Assembly (NCBI GenBank): GCA_965214025.1
Contig: CBDCAW010000091.1
Location: 10,519-74,518, forward strand
Direction: 5' to 3'
DNA length: 64,000 nt
From: Granulosicoccus sp965214025
GTDB lineage: Bacteria; Pseudomonadota; Gammaproteobacteria; Granulosicoccales; Granulosicoccaceae
Shown here: piece by piece, positions 37,676 to 47,851 of the stretch
How positions within the stretch are numbered: position 1 is the stretch's first letter
Layout: each line of letters opens with the position of its first letter
Notes under the pieces: model-generated
Database searches by the model: none
What the model saw: the letters and a program-made list of their open reading frames with translations, nothing else
Told to the model about the DNA's origin: nothing
Translations under genes and position numbers: made by a program

Positions 37676-38698
37676 TCATGCTGTTTGCCCTTGCAAGAAG
37701 GCAAACCGCCTCAAGTTGTAGGTCAGGTTCATCATGCCGACCTTGACCTTCGCGCGTGCCATACCCACGGTGCGCACGAGCATGCCGCCCATGGCCTCCT
37801 GTGCCGCGAACACATGCTCCACACGGCAGCGCACCTTCGATCGGGCGGTGTTGGCACGTTGTGCACGCTTGGACAACGGCTTGTTGCGAGTACCCTTGGT
37901 ATGGATCCGGCTACGGTACCCGCTGCGCAGCAGTGACTCCTCCTGCTTCTTCGAACGGTACGCCGAGTCTGCCCAGACATCGGCGCTGGTGTTTCGCCGA
38001 TCAAGTAACTCATCCAACACCTGGCTGTCGTGTACCGAGGCATTGGTGAGCTCATAGCGGCGTATCAGCTTGTGCGCGTTGTCGACGCTGACGTGATTCT
38101 TGTACCCGTAGTGATTCTCAGCGTTCTTCTTCGTCCAGCGAGCATCGACATCCTTCTGGCGGCGCATCGCATCCGGCTTGCCCTGCCAGCTCTCAGGGGT
38201 CTCGCCACGCTTGATCGCTGCATTCTCCTCGCGGCTGTTACGTTGACGAGGTGCACTGACGAAGCTGGCATCCACGATTTGGCCTTGCCGAGCGATGTAG
38301 CCTGCGGATCGGATCTGCTCCATCAGCGACTCGAACAAGGCGTCGATCAGCTCATGCTCCTTCAAGCGTTCGCGGAACAGCCATACCGTGCGGGCATCCG
38401 GCACCCGCCCCTCGGGCGTCAGGCCCAGAAATCGGCAGAACGAGTAGCGATCCCGAATCTGGTACTCGATCTGCTCGTCGGACAGGTTGTACAGGTGCTG
38501 CAGAACCAGTACCTTGAACATCAGCACGACATCGTACGGCTTGCGTCCGGCGTTGCTCTTGCGCTTCTTCTCATGCACTTTGCTCAGCAGCGGACGGAAC
38601 TGCTCCCAATCGACGCTGCGCTGCAGCTTCGGCAGGGGATCGCCGAGCTTTTCGAGTAGCTCCAGGCGGTCATCGATGTCAAAAAAGCCGGTTTGCAT
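37676..38698 (-). CDS. IS5-family transposase
   Basis: 340 residues. N-terminal DUF772-type region (DWEQFRPLLSKVHEKKRKSNAGRKPYDVVLMFKVLVLQHLYNLSDEQIEYQ), then DDE residues in IVDASFVSAP, VWADSAYRSK and RCRVEHVFAAQEAMGG. Full length and apparently intact. Downstream stop and upstream flank contain no obvious terminal repeat by eye. It lies 58 bases from the end of the broken lipoprotein gene. Confidence 0.92.
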   Translation of the reverse strand: MQTGFFDIDDRLELLEKLGDPLPKLQRSVDWEQFRPLLSKVHEKKRKSNAGRKPYDVVLMFKVLVLQHLYNLSDEQIEYQIRDRYSFCRFLGLTPEGRVPDARTVWLFRERLKEHELIDALFESLMEQIRSAGYIARQGQIVDASFVSAPRQRNSREENAAIKRGETPESWQGKPDAMRRQKDVDARWTKKNAENHYGYKNHVSVDNAHKLIRRYELTNASVHDSQVLDELLDRRNTSADVWADSAYRSKKQEESLLRSGYRSRIHTKGTRNKPLSKRAQRANTARSKVRCRVEHVFAAQEAMGGMLVRTVGMARAKVKVGMMNLTYNLRRFAFLQGQTA

Positions 38699-38756
38699 GG
38701 TCAGATCAGCTTAAGGGTTCCAGTTGTTGCATTATAACCGAATCTTGAGGCAATTT

Positions 38757-39766
38757 TTAGAAGTCGTTGCAGTCGGCAGGGTCACGGAAGCACGATGCCT
38801 TCAGATTGATCTGAACCTCACTTTCCGCACCGAGCTCATGGTCAGTGACATCGGCACGCAGAGCCGTCTGCGTGCCAGCTTCATTGGGTCGATTGAAGCC
38901 GCCGGCGATGGTTTCCTGTGCCACGACGATCCACTGCCCGTCCGGTGACCACTGTGGCTGGCCAACGCGATCCTGGAAACCGCTCTGAGATCGCGCGAAC
39001 TGTTGGGCATTCGTTCCATCGGCATCGATCGTCCACACCGTCGAGGTCGTCGAGTTGGTGTTGCTGTTCGTCACCAGATCAAGCGCGATGCGGGCACCAT
39101 CAGGGCTGACCGACAGCTGCGTCGGTTGACCAGCTGCCGGCTCGAAGGTGGCGATCAGCGTATCCGCGCTGCTGTCCGTCAGTTGTTGGCCGCTGGCTCG
39201 GAACAGCGAATCATCACTGGTGTACAACAGGTCGCCCTCGGGGCTCCAGCCTGCCCCGCGAACAGCGCGACGACTGTTGTCGACAAGAACGCCGTCCCGG
39301 CTGGCAATGACCAGCTCACGATCAATCGTTGTCGATCATCGCAATCATGCTGCCATCCGCCGAGACCTTCGGCAGTCGAGTCTCCATCGACCAACCGAGC
39401 GGGTACACAGCGGTTTCGGTACCCTGGGTGTCACGCAGCACCAGGCAATCGAGGAACGTGCTGGAGTCAGAATCGAAGTCGCACATCTGCCGCAGCTCGA
39501 CGTATTCAGTCAATGACTGATTGGCGCTCAACAACGGCGTGTCGCCATCTTCGTACTCCGGCACGATCAGTGTCACGGCGCCGGTCGCAACGTCGACCAG
39601 CTTGCCGTCCTGAATGACATGTCCGGTCAGTCCATCTACCGCTGCGCCCCGCGCCACCGTCAGCGCTTGGAGCATTCAGTCCGCCGCCATCACTGGAACT
39701 GCTGCCGCCACAGCCTGCGGTAGTGACAGCAAATGCGATACAACAACACAGAGTCAGTCTGTTCAT
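38757..39766 (-). pseudogene. Beta-propeller-like lipoprotein gene with two frameshifts
   Basis: ATG 39766 starts MNRLTLCCCIAFAVTTAGCGG, a lipoprotein signal with lipobox TAGC. After about 35 residues the frame is lost; the next frame gives LTVARGAAVDGLTGHVIQDGKLVDVATGAVTLIVPEYED to about 39322. A third gives ELVIASRDGVLVDNSRRAV, LSVSPDGARIALDLV and PQWSPDGQWIVVAQET. The SPDG repeats point to a TolB/WD40-like propeller at the outer membrane or periplasm. The second break looks like a 4-base duplication (GATTGAT), unlike the homopolymer breaks elsewhere. Confidence 0.7.
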
Positions 39767-40112
39767 GATGATGTCCTCACCTCGGCATACGGAGAGTACC
39801 GCGTGCGCTTCGTACGACACATGACCGTTGTGCCACGCATTCTCACCACGTTGCCTTCAGGTCATGAGCGCGAGGTGAATGCCGGACTACGGCGCGATGG
39901 TCACGGGATAAATGCCACCATGCGGTGGCGTTCTCTTGTTGAATGCCGATGCCAACCCGGCGCTGCTTGAGGACTACTGGATACTGCCCATGGGACTGAA
40001 CACGCTGAGGGGCACGACGACCTGCAAGAAAAAGGGCCGCCTTGCGGCGACCCTTCTGCAATCTCTTGGTGGAGAGACAGGGTTGCTCCTGTCGAAAAGA
40101 CAGGGTTGTAGA
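39767..40112. other. Intergenic stretch with terminator
   Basis: Apart from the minus-strand terminator at 40025-40055, nothing was recognised. It separates the mobile-element zone from the T3SS locus. Confidence 0.5.
40025..40055 (-). terminator. Rho-independent terminator of the minus-strand T3SS genes
   Basis: Read on the minus strand: AAGGGTCGCC, tetraloop GCAA, GGCGGCCCTT, then TTTCTT. The 10-bp stem (one G-T pair) and U-rich tail make a strong intrinsic terminator about 60 bases after the corrected stop of the gene at 40113. Confidence 0.85.
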
Positions 40113-40755
40113 CTACTGCTTTTCTGGCGGTGGACGACAAGGCTTCACCGACGGACTTGACCACCGTGGTTGCTGCTTCCTGCACCAGCTTGAACATCTG
40201 CGTCTCTGCCTGCATTTCACCCTGCAGCTCTGTCATCTGCGCAGCCTGATCTTCCTTGGATCCACCCGCGCCCTCGAGATCGCCGATCTTGTCGGATGCC
40301 TCGATCGACTTCTTCAGGTGCTGGCCGGCGACTGCGCTCAAGGCACGCATCATGGCAACCAGCCAGTTCCCGCCCTTGGCACCGGAACCATCGGCCTTCT
40401 TGCCAGCCTCTTCCACAGCGTCCTGCCCGCCCTGGAACAGGTTCTCGGCCATCACGTCATCGACTGCACTTTGCGCCTCTTCGGTGGTGCTGATGCCGGC
40501 CTCCTCCTTTCCTCCTGCGATCGCGCCGTCCACGGCGTCCATGACCGGACCCTTGATGAATTCCGGCATGAATGGTGTGGCGCCGATCGCGCCCTTGAGT
40601 CCTTCGCCGACACCGTCCATGAAGGTGTTGGTGGCAGCTCCTGCGACATCGCCTGCGCCAAACTTCTCGAGCAGACCACCGACAACGCTGCCGATCAACT
40701 GGCTCGCGATCTGTCCTGCAATCTGTCCTGCAATACCTGCTACTGCACCGCCCAT
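40113..40755 (-). CDS. T3SS-associated secreted-protein candidate (ARKQ tail)
   Basis: About 213 residues if one A is removed from AAAA near 40125; otherwise the frame runs on to 39901 with unrelated residues. The corrected end is SVGEALSSTARKQ. That closely resembles the SVGSALETLARKQ end of the small protein at 45724. The N-terminus is Gly/Ala-rich and hydrophobic (VAGIAGQIAGQIASQLIGSVVGGLLEKFG), and the C-terminal half looks helical (AQMTELQGEMQAETQMFKLVQEAATTVVK). It lies downstream of sctU with its own terminator. A filament, needle-like or translocator component is possible; no family is established. Confidence 0.6.
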
Positions 40756-41000
40756 GTCGTTCTCCCGAATCGTTGAGTTGAGATGGCACCAGCTGAACGT
40801 ATCGAAGCGGTCTGTCTCTCCAGGGCTTCGAACTGCGTCTTCGCTGACGACGGGGCTATTGAAGCAAAGCGAATCGACGCCGCCTATGCGTGATTACACT
40901 ACCTAGCACTTTTACGTACCCGCACTGTGGTGGTCTGTCAGATCGCGTTGAGCGTGCTTTGCAATGTCATCGAATACAGAGACTTGCAGCGACCCCGTGT

Positions 41001-42162
41001 TCAGGCAGGAGTATCCTGTCCGGCATACCGCGTGAGATCTTCCCCCGGGACCGGCCTTGATGTATCAGATTGGTAATCAGCGCCGGCAATGGAGCGTTCC
41101 TGTTCAAGCCGCTCGCTGACGCCGCGTGCCCACAGAATGATCTCGGCGACGATGTCGAACAGATCGCGGGGCACCGGTTCGCCGTCTTCCGTGTCAGAGA
41201 GCAGCTTGCGCGCCAGCATCTCGTTGCGCAGGATCGGCACGCCGGCCTCTTCGGCGACGTCGCGCATCCCGCGCGCGATGTGATCCTCCCCACGGCCGGT
41301 CACGATCGGCACCGGGGAGTCTTCCTTGTCATAGCGAATCGCGATGGCTACGTGCGTGGGATTCACCACGAGCACACTGGCAGTCTGTGCCGCCGAGTCC
41401 GCGCCCTGCTGCGACCATTCCTGCGCCAGCTGCCGACGCTCCTGCTTGAAGGTTGGATCGCCCTCCAGGTTCTTGTTCTCATCCTTGATGTCGCGCACGC
41501 TCATCTTCATCTTCTTGGCGAAGGAATGATGTTGGTAGGCAGCGTCCAGGGCCGTGATCATCATGAAGCAGACCAGCACCCAGCCGAACAGATGCAACCG
41601 CAACGTGCAACATGGCCTGAATGATGTCGGGCGGAGTTCGCGTCGGCAGCAACATCAATTGCGGCATTGCAGCCTTCACCACGAGCCATCCGATCAGGAA
41701 CAGCAGCGCGGTCTTGAACAGCAGCTTCACGAGCTCGACCACGTTGTCCATGCTGAACATCTTCTTGACACCCTCGACCGGGTTCATGTTGCTCATCTTG
41801 GGCTTCATCTTCTCGGTCGTCATGATCGGACCGGTCTGCAGGAACTCGAGCAGCGTTGCACTCAAGGCAACCGGGATCAGCACGGTGGCGCTGATCAGCA
41901 GTCCCGCCTCGATCGCGGCACCGCCGAGTCGTGACAGTGCGTCGACGAAGGGTTCATCGATCAGGATGAACGTGTCGTTGATCAGCTCGACCACCCGTTC
42001 GGTGCCGGAACGAAACGCAACCCACAGGAACAGGACGGTCAGTACCAGACCGAACGTCGTGCCGATGTCCTGACTCTTCGGTACATCGCCTTTCTCTCTT
42101 GCATCGCGCAGACGCCGAGGTGTCGCCTTCTCGGTCTTGTCGCCAGTGTCCGTGTCAGCCAT
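41001..42162 (-). pseudogene. sctU: T3SS export switch protein SctU, one frameshift
   Basis: The N-terminal part (MADTDTGDKTEKATPRRLRDAREKGDVPKSQD, four helices) is the export gate. At about 41602 the frame shifts by one base (around GTTGCGGTTGC). It continues as RLHLFGWVLVCFMMITALD and a cytoplasmic domain with the self-cleaving NPTH motif in VLVVNPTHVAIAIRYD. Total about 385 residues, slightly above the usual 350. Probably intact in the cell. Divergent from sctV across 407 bases. Confidence 0.9.
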
Positions 42163-42569
42163 CTCGTCAACCTTTCATCGAGGCGTTGCAATGATTCGAT
42201 AGCGTACCAGTGCCGACGGATCCAGGCAGCCGACGCGACGCGTTAACCGGACAGAGACGTGCTTGATTCGTCGGCACATGCGCTGTACCACTGTTGAAGT
42301 TGCTGAGGTGTCCGCGTCATGACGACACACAATGCAGGTGTGACTGGCAGAGGTTTGACATTTGTCAGGTGGCGGTGACGAAGCTTCGTTTTTCGTAATG
42401 AACGAAGCCGATCACGGCGCGTATGAAAATCTATACTGCAGAACGACGAACGGATTGGTACAGCAATCCCAAATTCGAACAGGAGGGTCTCGGCCATGCT
42501 TGGAGCAGTACGCCGCCTGTCCCGTTGCCACCGTTGCAGCGCGCACCCTGCAACTAGCGGAGGTGTGTC
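42163..42569. promoter_or_regulatory. Divergent control region between sctU and sctV
   Basis: No gene. A TGACA-TT-TGTCA dyad lies at 42356-42367, and the 12-bp palindrome ACGAAGCTTCGT at about 42379-42390 is followed by five T. Promoters for both T3SS transcripts must lie here; no clear hrp-type box was found. Confidence 0.5.
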
Positions 42570-44549
42570 ATGTCGCTGAGCAGCTACCTGGCCACTGACG
42601 ATAGTCGATCGGGTGGGTGGCTGAGCAAGACCTCGGACCTGTTTCTCGCGTTGGTGGTGATCGCGACGATCGCCCTCATGATCCTGCCGTTGCCAACGCT
42701 GGTACTCGACTCCCTGGTCGCGATCAATATCGTCATTGGAGTGATGCTTGTATTGATGGGTATCTACATCAATACGTCGCTGCAGTTCTCCGCATTTCCC
42801 AGCATCCTGCTCATCTCGACACTCTTCCGTCTGGCGCTCTCGGTGGCCACCACGCGAATGATCCTGCTCGAAGGCGACGCGGGTGCGATCATCAATACCT
42901 TCGGGGAGTTGGTGGCCGGTGGCAACCTGGTGGTGGGGCTGGTGGTGTTCCTGATCATCACCCTCGTCCAGTTTCTGGTCATCGCCAAGGGCGCAGAGCG
43001 CGTTGCTGAAGTGGGTGCACGCTTCACGCTCGACGCGATGCCGGGCAAGCAGATGTCGATCGATTCCGATCTACGGTCCGGGCTGATCGACAAGACCGAG
43101 GCACGCAGCAAGCGCAGGGAGCTCGAGCTCGAGAGCAAGCTTCACGGCAGCATGGATGGGGCGATGAAGTTCGTCAAGGGGGACGCGATCGCCGGTATCG
43201 TGATCATCATCATCAACCTGCTCGGGGGGTTGGCCATCGGTGTCTTCCAGCTTGGCATGAGTGCAGGCGACGCCATGAACAAGTATTCGATACTGACCAT
43301 CGGCGATGGCATGGTTGCGCAGATACCGGCATTGCTCGGTGCGATGTCGGCAGGCCTGATCGTGACTCGCGTGACAGACGGCGCAGCGGACAAGCATCTG
43401 GGTGATTCGATCCACAAGCAGTTGACGTCCATCCCTCGGGTATTGATGGTCGCCGGCGGCATGTGTTTTCTGTTCGCGATCGTGCCAGGCTTTCCCTCGA
43501 GTGTATTCGTGGGTCTTGGCCTGCTGTTGGGGTTGATCGGCGCCATGCTCGTGCCGGCACTGCGGCTGCGCATCAACAAGGTGTCACAACCGACGTTCGA
43601 CACCGTGCTCAAGCGTCGCGAGCATCCGACCAGTTCCGTCAACGCGACTCAGGCGGCGACTGCGCAGGACAGCGTTCCTCTTTTGCTCGAGTTGCCCATC
43701 GACTGTGCCGCTCGCTCGCAGGATCAGGCGTTCCAGCATCGACTGGACGACATGCTGGAAGCGTTGCAGAACCGGAGCGGATTGCCGTTGCCGAGTATCC
43801 AGTTTCACTGGCACAGGCAGGACAACCGCGACTGGAAGCTCTACGTGCACGAGGTCCCGGTGGTCGAGGATGCGATACCGGACACGGACGCACCCGACAA
43901 GGTTGCTCGGCGGTGCGAACACGCGTTGCGGCGGAATGCGACGCTGTTCATCGGCATCCAGGAGGCGTCGATGCTGCTGACCCGTGCGAGCGCCGACTCG
44001 CCCGATGTTGTCAAGGAAGTCCTGCGGGCGATACCCATGCAGAGCATTGCGACTGTATTGCGCAAGCTGGTGGAGGAAGAGATTCCGATTCGCAACCTGC
44101 GGGCGATTCTGGAAGCCCTCGTCGTTGCCAGTCAGCACGAGAAGGATGTCGACAACCTTGCCGAATATGCACGCATGTCACTGGCTCGACAGATCACGCA
44201 CCGCCACGCACCCGGCGGCGAGATCAAGGTGATCGGTCTGCAGGGACAGCTCGAGGAATCCCTGTTGAAGATGGTGCGTGCGAGTGCGGGCTCGCAGCAG
44301 CTGGCAGTTGATCCATCTCTTGCGCAGTCGTTGCAGGCTCGAGTCGTGGCCTCCGTGCAGACGCATCAACCGGATGCGGTCGTAGTACCGGTCGAACTGC
44401 GTCGTCACCTGCGTGCCCTGATTGTCGAGCAGTGTTTTGATGTACCCGTACTGTCGATCAATGAGCTGACCGGCAAGTTGTCGGTCCAGATTCTCGATCG
44501 TGTTCATCTCGACGAATCAACTTCACAAGGGGGCGACAAGTCATCATGA
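42570..44549 (+). CDS. sctV: T3SS export gate protein SctV
   Basis: 659 residues. Residues 1-330 hold seven or eight helices with the FHIPEP-family block (SILLISTLFRLALSVATTRMILLEGDAGAIINTFG; DAMPGKQMSIDSDLRSGLID). Residues 340-659 form the cytoplasmic ring domain that receives substrates. Slightly shorter than usual (about 690). The TGA overlaps the sctD ATG. Confidence 0.95.
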   Translation: MSLSSYLATDDSRSGGWLSKTSDLFLALVVIATIALMILPLPTLVLDSLVAINIVIGVMLVLMGIYINTSLQFSAFPSILLISTLFRLALSVATTRMILLEGDAGAIINTFGELVAGGNLVVGLVVFLIITLVQFLVIAKGAERVAEVGARFTLDAMPGKQMSIDSDLRSGLIDKTEARSKRRELELESKLHGSMDGAMKFVKGDAIAGIVIIIINLLGGLAIGVFQLGMSAGDAMNKYSILTIGDGMVAQIPALLGAMSAGLIVTRVTDGAADKHLGDSIHKQLTSIPRVLMVAGGMCFLFAIVPGFPSSVFVGLGLLLGLIGAMLVPALRLRINKVSQPTFDTVLKRREHPTSSVNATQAATAQDSVPLLLELPIDCAARSQDQAFQHRLDDMLEALQNRSGLPLPSIQFHWHRQDNRDWKLYVHEVPVVEDAIPDTDAPDKVARRCEHALRRNATLFIGIQEASMLLTRASADSPDVVKEVLRAIPMQSIATVLRKLVEEEIPIRNLRAILEALVVASQHEKDVDNLAEYARMSLARQITHRHAPGGEIKVIGLQGQLEESLLKMVRASAGSQQLAVDPSLAQSLQARVVASVQTHQPDAVVVPVELRRHLRALIVEQCFDVPVLSINELTGKLSVQILDRVHLDESTSQGGDKSS

Positions 44550-45643
44550 CCACGAACTTCGAAATTCTCGTCACTGCAGGAAGACAGGCTGGTGCGAGGG
44601 CGGCACTTCGCGCCAGCGGTACATCGATCGGTTCGGAGCTGGATGCCGATATCGTCCTGTTCGGAACGACCGAGGCCTGCCTTCTCGAGGTGACCCTCGA
44701 CGACGCCGGTCAGCTGAAGCTCACGGTGAAGAATGGTGTCGTGCGTTGCGCTGGCGTGCCGTGCAGTATCGGTGAGCCGCGCCCGCTGATGCCGGGTGAG
44801 TCGATCATCATCGGTGGCGTTAGCCTCGTCGTGCAGCGCGATGTTCAGCGTGCGCAGCCGTGCGATTCGGGCTCGATCAGCACAGCTGATGCCAGCGCGG
44901 GACATGCCTTGCGATCCGTGCTCGGCATGTCGCAAGGCTCTGTTCGAACCGCGGTGTTCGGAGCGCTCGGACTGTCTGGAATCGCGCTGGCCAGTGTCGG
45001 CTTCTCCACTGCGTCCAGCGAGGATCCACGCCAGATAGGCCCCGATGCCATGCAACAGCAAGTGCGCGCGGCGCTTGACGATGCCGGCTACGGTGCTCTG
45101 ACTCTGGAGCAAGGGCCGGATCAGCGGCTGATCGTTGCCGGAGCAGTCGGTTCGCGCGATGACCACATGGCACTGGAATCGCTGCTGAGTGACCATGGAG
45201 ACTCGATCAGTCTCGAGACCAGGGAGAAAGACCAGCTCGAAGAGACCGTTGCCGATCTGTATCGGGTGAACGGTATCGCGGCCAGAGTCATGGCAGCTGA
45301 AGGTTCCGGCGTGCGAGTGGCGACTCGCGAGGCAGACGTGCAGAAGCTCGAACACATCGAAGCGGCGGTGCGTGCCGACATCCCGACCTTGGGCAAGCTC
45401 GTGAGAGTCAACCGCCCCCCCAAGCAACGAAAGCTTGCCCGCGACAACGCATCGGACTACGTCGAAGAGCCTGGCAAACGTGTGATGACAGTGGTGTCGG
45501 GAGACCCTGCCTATGTCGTCACGGAGGATCGGTCTCGCTACTTCGTCGGTTCAGCATTGCCTACCGGCCATCGGATCACATCGATCAGAAAGCAGGTCGT
45601 TACCCTGGACAAGGCAGGACTCGAGACAAAATTGAAGATGTAG
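44546..45643 (+). CDS. sctD: T3SS inner-membrane ring protein SctD
   Basis: 365 residues. An N-terminal FHA-like cytoplasmic domain (to about residue 100), one membrane helix near 140-155 (TAVFGALGLSGIALASVGFS) and periplasmic ring-building modules (BON-like, about 165-300). SctD sequences are poorly conserved; the topology and place right after sctV support the call. It builds the outer inner-membrane ring with SctJ. Confidence 0.75.
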   Translation: MTTNFEILVTAGRQAGARAALRASGTSIGSELDADIVLFGTTEACLLEVTLDDAGQLKLTVKNGVVRCAGVPCSIGEPRPLMPGESIIIGGVSLVVQRDVQRAQPCDSGSISTADASAGHALRSVLGMSQGSVRTAVFGALGLSGIALASVGFSTASSEDPRQIGPDAMQQQVRAALDDAGYGALTLEQGPDQRLIVAGAVGSRDDHMALESLLSDHGDSISLETREKDQLEETVADLYRVNGIAARVMAAEGSGVRVATREADVQKLEHIEAAVRADIPTLGKLVRVNRPPKQRKLARDNASDYVEEPGKRVMTVVSGDPAYVVTEDRSRYFVGSALPTGHRITSIRKQVVTLDKAGLETKLKM

Positions 45644-45723
45644 GAGCCCCACGGTCGCATCTTCCGGCTTGCCGGGAACATGCAGTGGTCTTTCATAGCC
45701 AGTCCGACCAACGGAGAGTCAGC

Positions 45724-46023
45724 ATGAACAGCCAGATGACACAGATGCAGTTGATGAGTGACACGTCGATGACCAACGACAGCGCGAAGCGGCGCAGCAG
45801 TAGCTGGTTCGAGGCCATGGCGGAGGCCTGGGGCGAAGCACTGGATGAGCAGGCCAGTCGCATCCAGGAAAAGTCCGACGAGGTGGCTGCCGGGTTCGAG
45901 ACGCCGGCACAGATAACTGAACTGACCGCCGAGTCGCTGCGCATGGGCTACCTGTCGAACAGTTCGCACACCTCATTGACCAGTGTCGGCAGCGCATTGG
46001 AGACCCTGGCCCGGAAGCAGTAG
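45724..46023 (+). CDS. Small T3SS protein at the needle (SctF) position
   Basis: 99 residues, helical: WFEAMAEAWGEALDEQASRIQEKSDEVAAG, then a SNSSHTSLTSVGSALETLARKQ tail. GGAGAG precedes the ATG. It directly precedes sctI, where YscF-type needle genes often lie, and is close to needle size (about 80-100), but the sequence is not a clear SctF. The tail resembles that of the gene at 40113, suggesting one family of assembled, secreted subunits. Confidence 0.55.
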   Translation: MNSQMTQMQLMSDTSMTNDSAKRRSSSWFEAMAEAWGEALDEQASRIQEKSDEVAAGFETPAQITELTAESLRMGYLSNSSHTSLTSVGSALETLARKQ

Positions 46024-46092
46024 ATGGACCCACGTCCGTTCGCGTGAGTCGTGGGCGGGCTACTTCTGTCTTTCAACCCTCAGGAGTCTTTC

Positions 46093-46533
46093 ATGGACGC
46101 ATCCTTGACAGCCATCGTTGCCAATCCTGCAACGGCACCCGGTGGTCATGCCGGCACCGAGCCACCAATGCTGCACCCGGCCACGACGCCAGTCGGTTCG
46201 GGCGATCCTGTAGAGCTCGGCTATGGCGGATCGCTGACATCCGACGTGGTCGCCTTCGAAGGCAGTCTCGAGCGGGCCGCGGACGTCGCCGATCCTTCGA
46301 CCGCACAGATGGCGAAGACCGTGTTTCAGCCACTCGACTACATCAACACTGAAGCGGCATCACTGGCGGACTTTGCGCAGTCGGCAATGGAAAGCGACGA
46401 TGTGCTTTCGCCGGGGGAGATCGTGAGCCTGACCGTCAAGAGTCAGGAATTCATGTTTCACAGCCAGCTGACCGCGAACATCGCCAATCGTACTTCGGAT
46501 GGTGTTCAGCAGCTGTTTCGACAACAGGGGTGA
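46093..46533 (+). CDS. sctI: T3SS inner rod protein SctI
   Basis: 146 residues. The C-terminal third, LSPGEIVSLTVKSQEFMFHSQLTANIANRTSDGVQQLFRQQG, fits the SctI/YscI/HrpB pattern: L-PGE---L------F--QL------K---G---L---Q. ATG 46093 has GGAG six bases upstream. It forms the adaptor between export gate and needle. SctJ starts just after its stop. Confidence 0.8.
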   Translation: MDASLTAIVANPATAPGGHAGTEPPMLHPATTPVGSGDPVELGYGGSLTSDVVAFEGSLERAADVADPSTAQMAKTVFQPLDYINTEAASLADFAQSAMESDDVLSPGEIVSLTVKSQEFMFHSQLTANIANRTSDGVQQLFRQQG

Positions 46534-46537
46534 TGTG

Positions 46538-47288
46538 ATGATGCGCTTGCGCAGAGAACTACAGGTCCTGTTGATCATGGTTTGCGGTCTGGTGCTGGTC
46601 GGCTGCAATGACGAGGAGCTGTATGCCAATCTCACCGAGCAGGAAGCGAACGAGATTGTCGCTCTCATGTATGCCGCTGACATGCCGGCAGAGAAGCGTG
46701 TCGACAAGGACGAAACCTTCACGGTCACCACATCGAAGAATGCCTTCCCTGAAGCGATGGCGTTGCTGCAATCCCAGGGCCTGCCGCGCGAACAGTTCGA
46801 CAGTCTCGGCGAGGTATTCCAGAAGGAGGGCTTCGTCTCGTCACCGCTCGAGGAACGGGCAAGGCTGAATCACGCGCTGTCGCAGGAGATCTCCAGAACC
46901 ATTGCCAGCATCGATGGTGTCGTGCAGGCGCGCGTGCATCTGGCCGTGCCGGAGAAGCAGCAGCTCGAGAAGAACACCGCACCATCGAGTGCGTCGGTCT
47001 TCGTCAAGCACCGGCCGGATGTCAATCTCGGCATGAACGTCGGCAAGATCAAGGCCATGGTGATCAACAGCGTCGAGGGGTCTGCCCTACGACAATGTCA
47101 CGGTTGCATTGTTTCCACAGGAACCGTACAAGCTTCCAGACCGCCAGGCGCTGGACGTCTCCGAGGACAGCCCGTTTCTCGAAGGTGGCGTGCAGCTTGG
47201 CCTGCCGGTGCTGATGGTGCTGGCCGGTCTGACACTGGTCGGTGTGGTGCTCTGGCGTTTCTCGCTGCTCAGGAAGGTGCAACGATGA
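46538..47288 (+). pseudogene. sctJ: T3SS inner ring lipoprotein SctJ, one frameshift
   Basis: About 250 residues after correction. The lipoprotein signal ends LVLVGC. DEELYANLTEQEANEIVALMYAADMPAEK, GLPREQFDSLGEVFQKEGFVSSPLEERARLNHALSQEISRTIASIDGVVQARVHLAVPE and PYDNVTVALF are YscJ/PrgK marks, and a membrane helix near the end anchors the ring. The break is one extra G in GAGGGGTCTG at about 47080; the uncorrected frame runs through into sctK. The lipobox and size exclude FliF. Confidence 0.92.
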
Positions 47289-47851
47289 GCGAGGCGATGA
47301 AACGAGGCACGATCACGCTGCGTGACCGGAGACGGTATCGAGGTGAGGCTGCGCGTCGCTTGGCGACGTTGATTCCCGCTGATGCGCGTGCCGCGTACGA
47401 CGGTCTGGACTGGCCTACCCTGGAGACGCTGCCGCATTGGTGTCTGGTCGGTGACCACGAGCGGGCTCACCTGCAGCGGGTTGCCGGTGCACTGTTTCTC
47501 GCTCCGCTATGGCATGAGTGCATCGACGGGCAGACGTTGCGTGCGATCCGGCAGCTCGTCGGAGCGGTGACCTTTGATCGTATCCGCGCCGAGAGCGTAC
47601 CGACGCAACCGTGTGACGACACGCTTGAGCTTGCCGGTGACGTCGACAGGATGCTGATGCAGGCGGGTGCCGGTGTGCTGCAAGGAACATTGCCAGGGTT
47701 GCTGCAGCCGCTGTTCGCGGAGCTCGTCGGCGAGCCGAGCTGTGAGCTGCAGCAGGCGACTGCAGATCGCCTGTTTCGCCGTGCAGCGACGCTGATCCTG
47801 CAGGTGCAGGAAGAGTGCACGGAGTTGCTGCCGGAGGATGCGGCAGCATGA
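47285..47851 (+). CDS. sctK: T3SS sorting-platform accessory protein SctK
   Basis: 188 residues, helical, without strong motifs (RRRYRGEAARRLATLIPADARAAYDGLDWPTLETLPHWCLV). Identified from its place between sctJ and sctL and from length (about 200). ATG 47285 overlaps the sctJ stop, and its TGA overlaps the sctL ATG. SctK links the cytoplasmic pods to the SctD ring. Confidence 0.7.
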   Translation: MSEAMKRGTITLRDRRRYRGEAARRLATLIPADARAAYDGLDWPTLETLPHWCLVGDHERAHLQRVAGALFLAPLWHECIDGQTLRAIRQLVGAVTFDRIRAESVPTQPCDDTLELAGDVDRMLMQAGAGVLQGTLPGLLQPLFAELVGEPSCELQQATADRLFRRAATLILQVQEECTELLPEDAAA

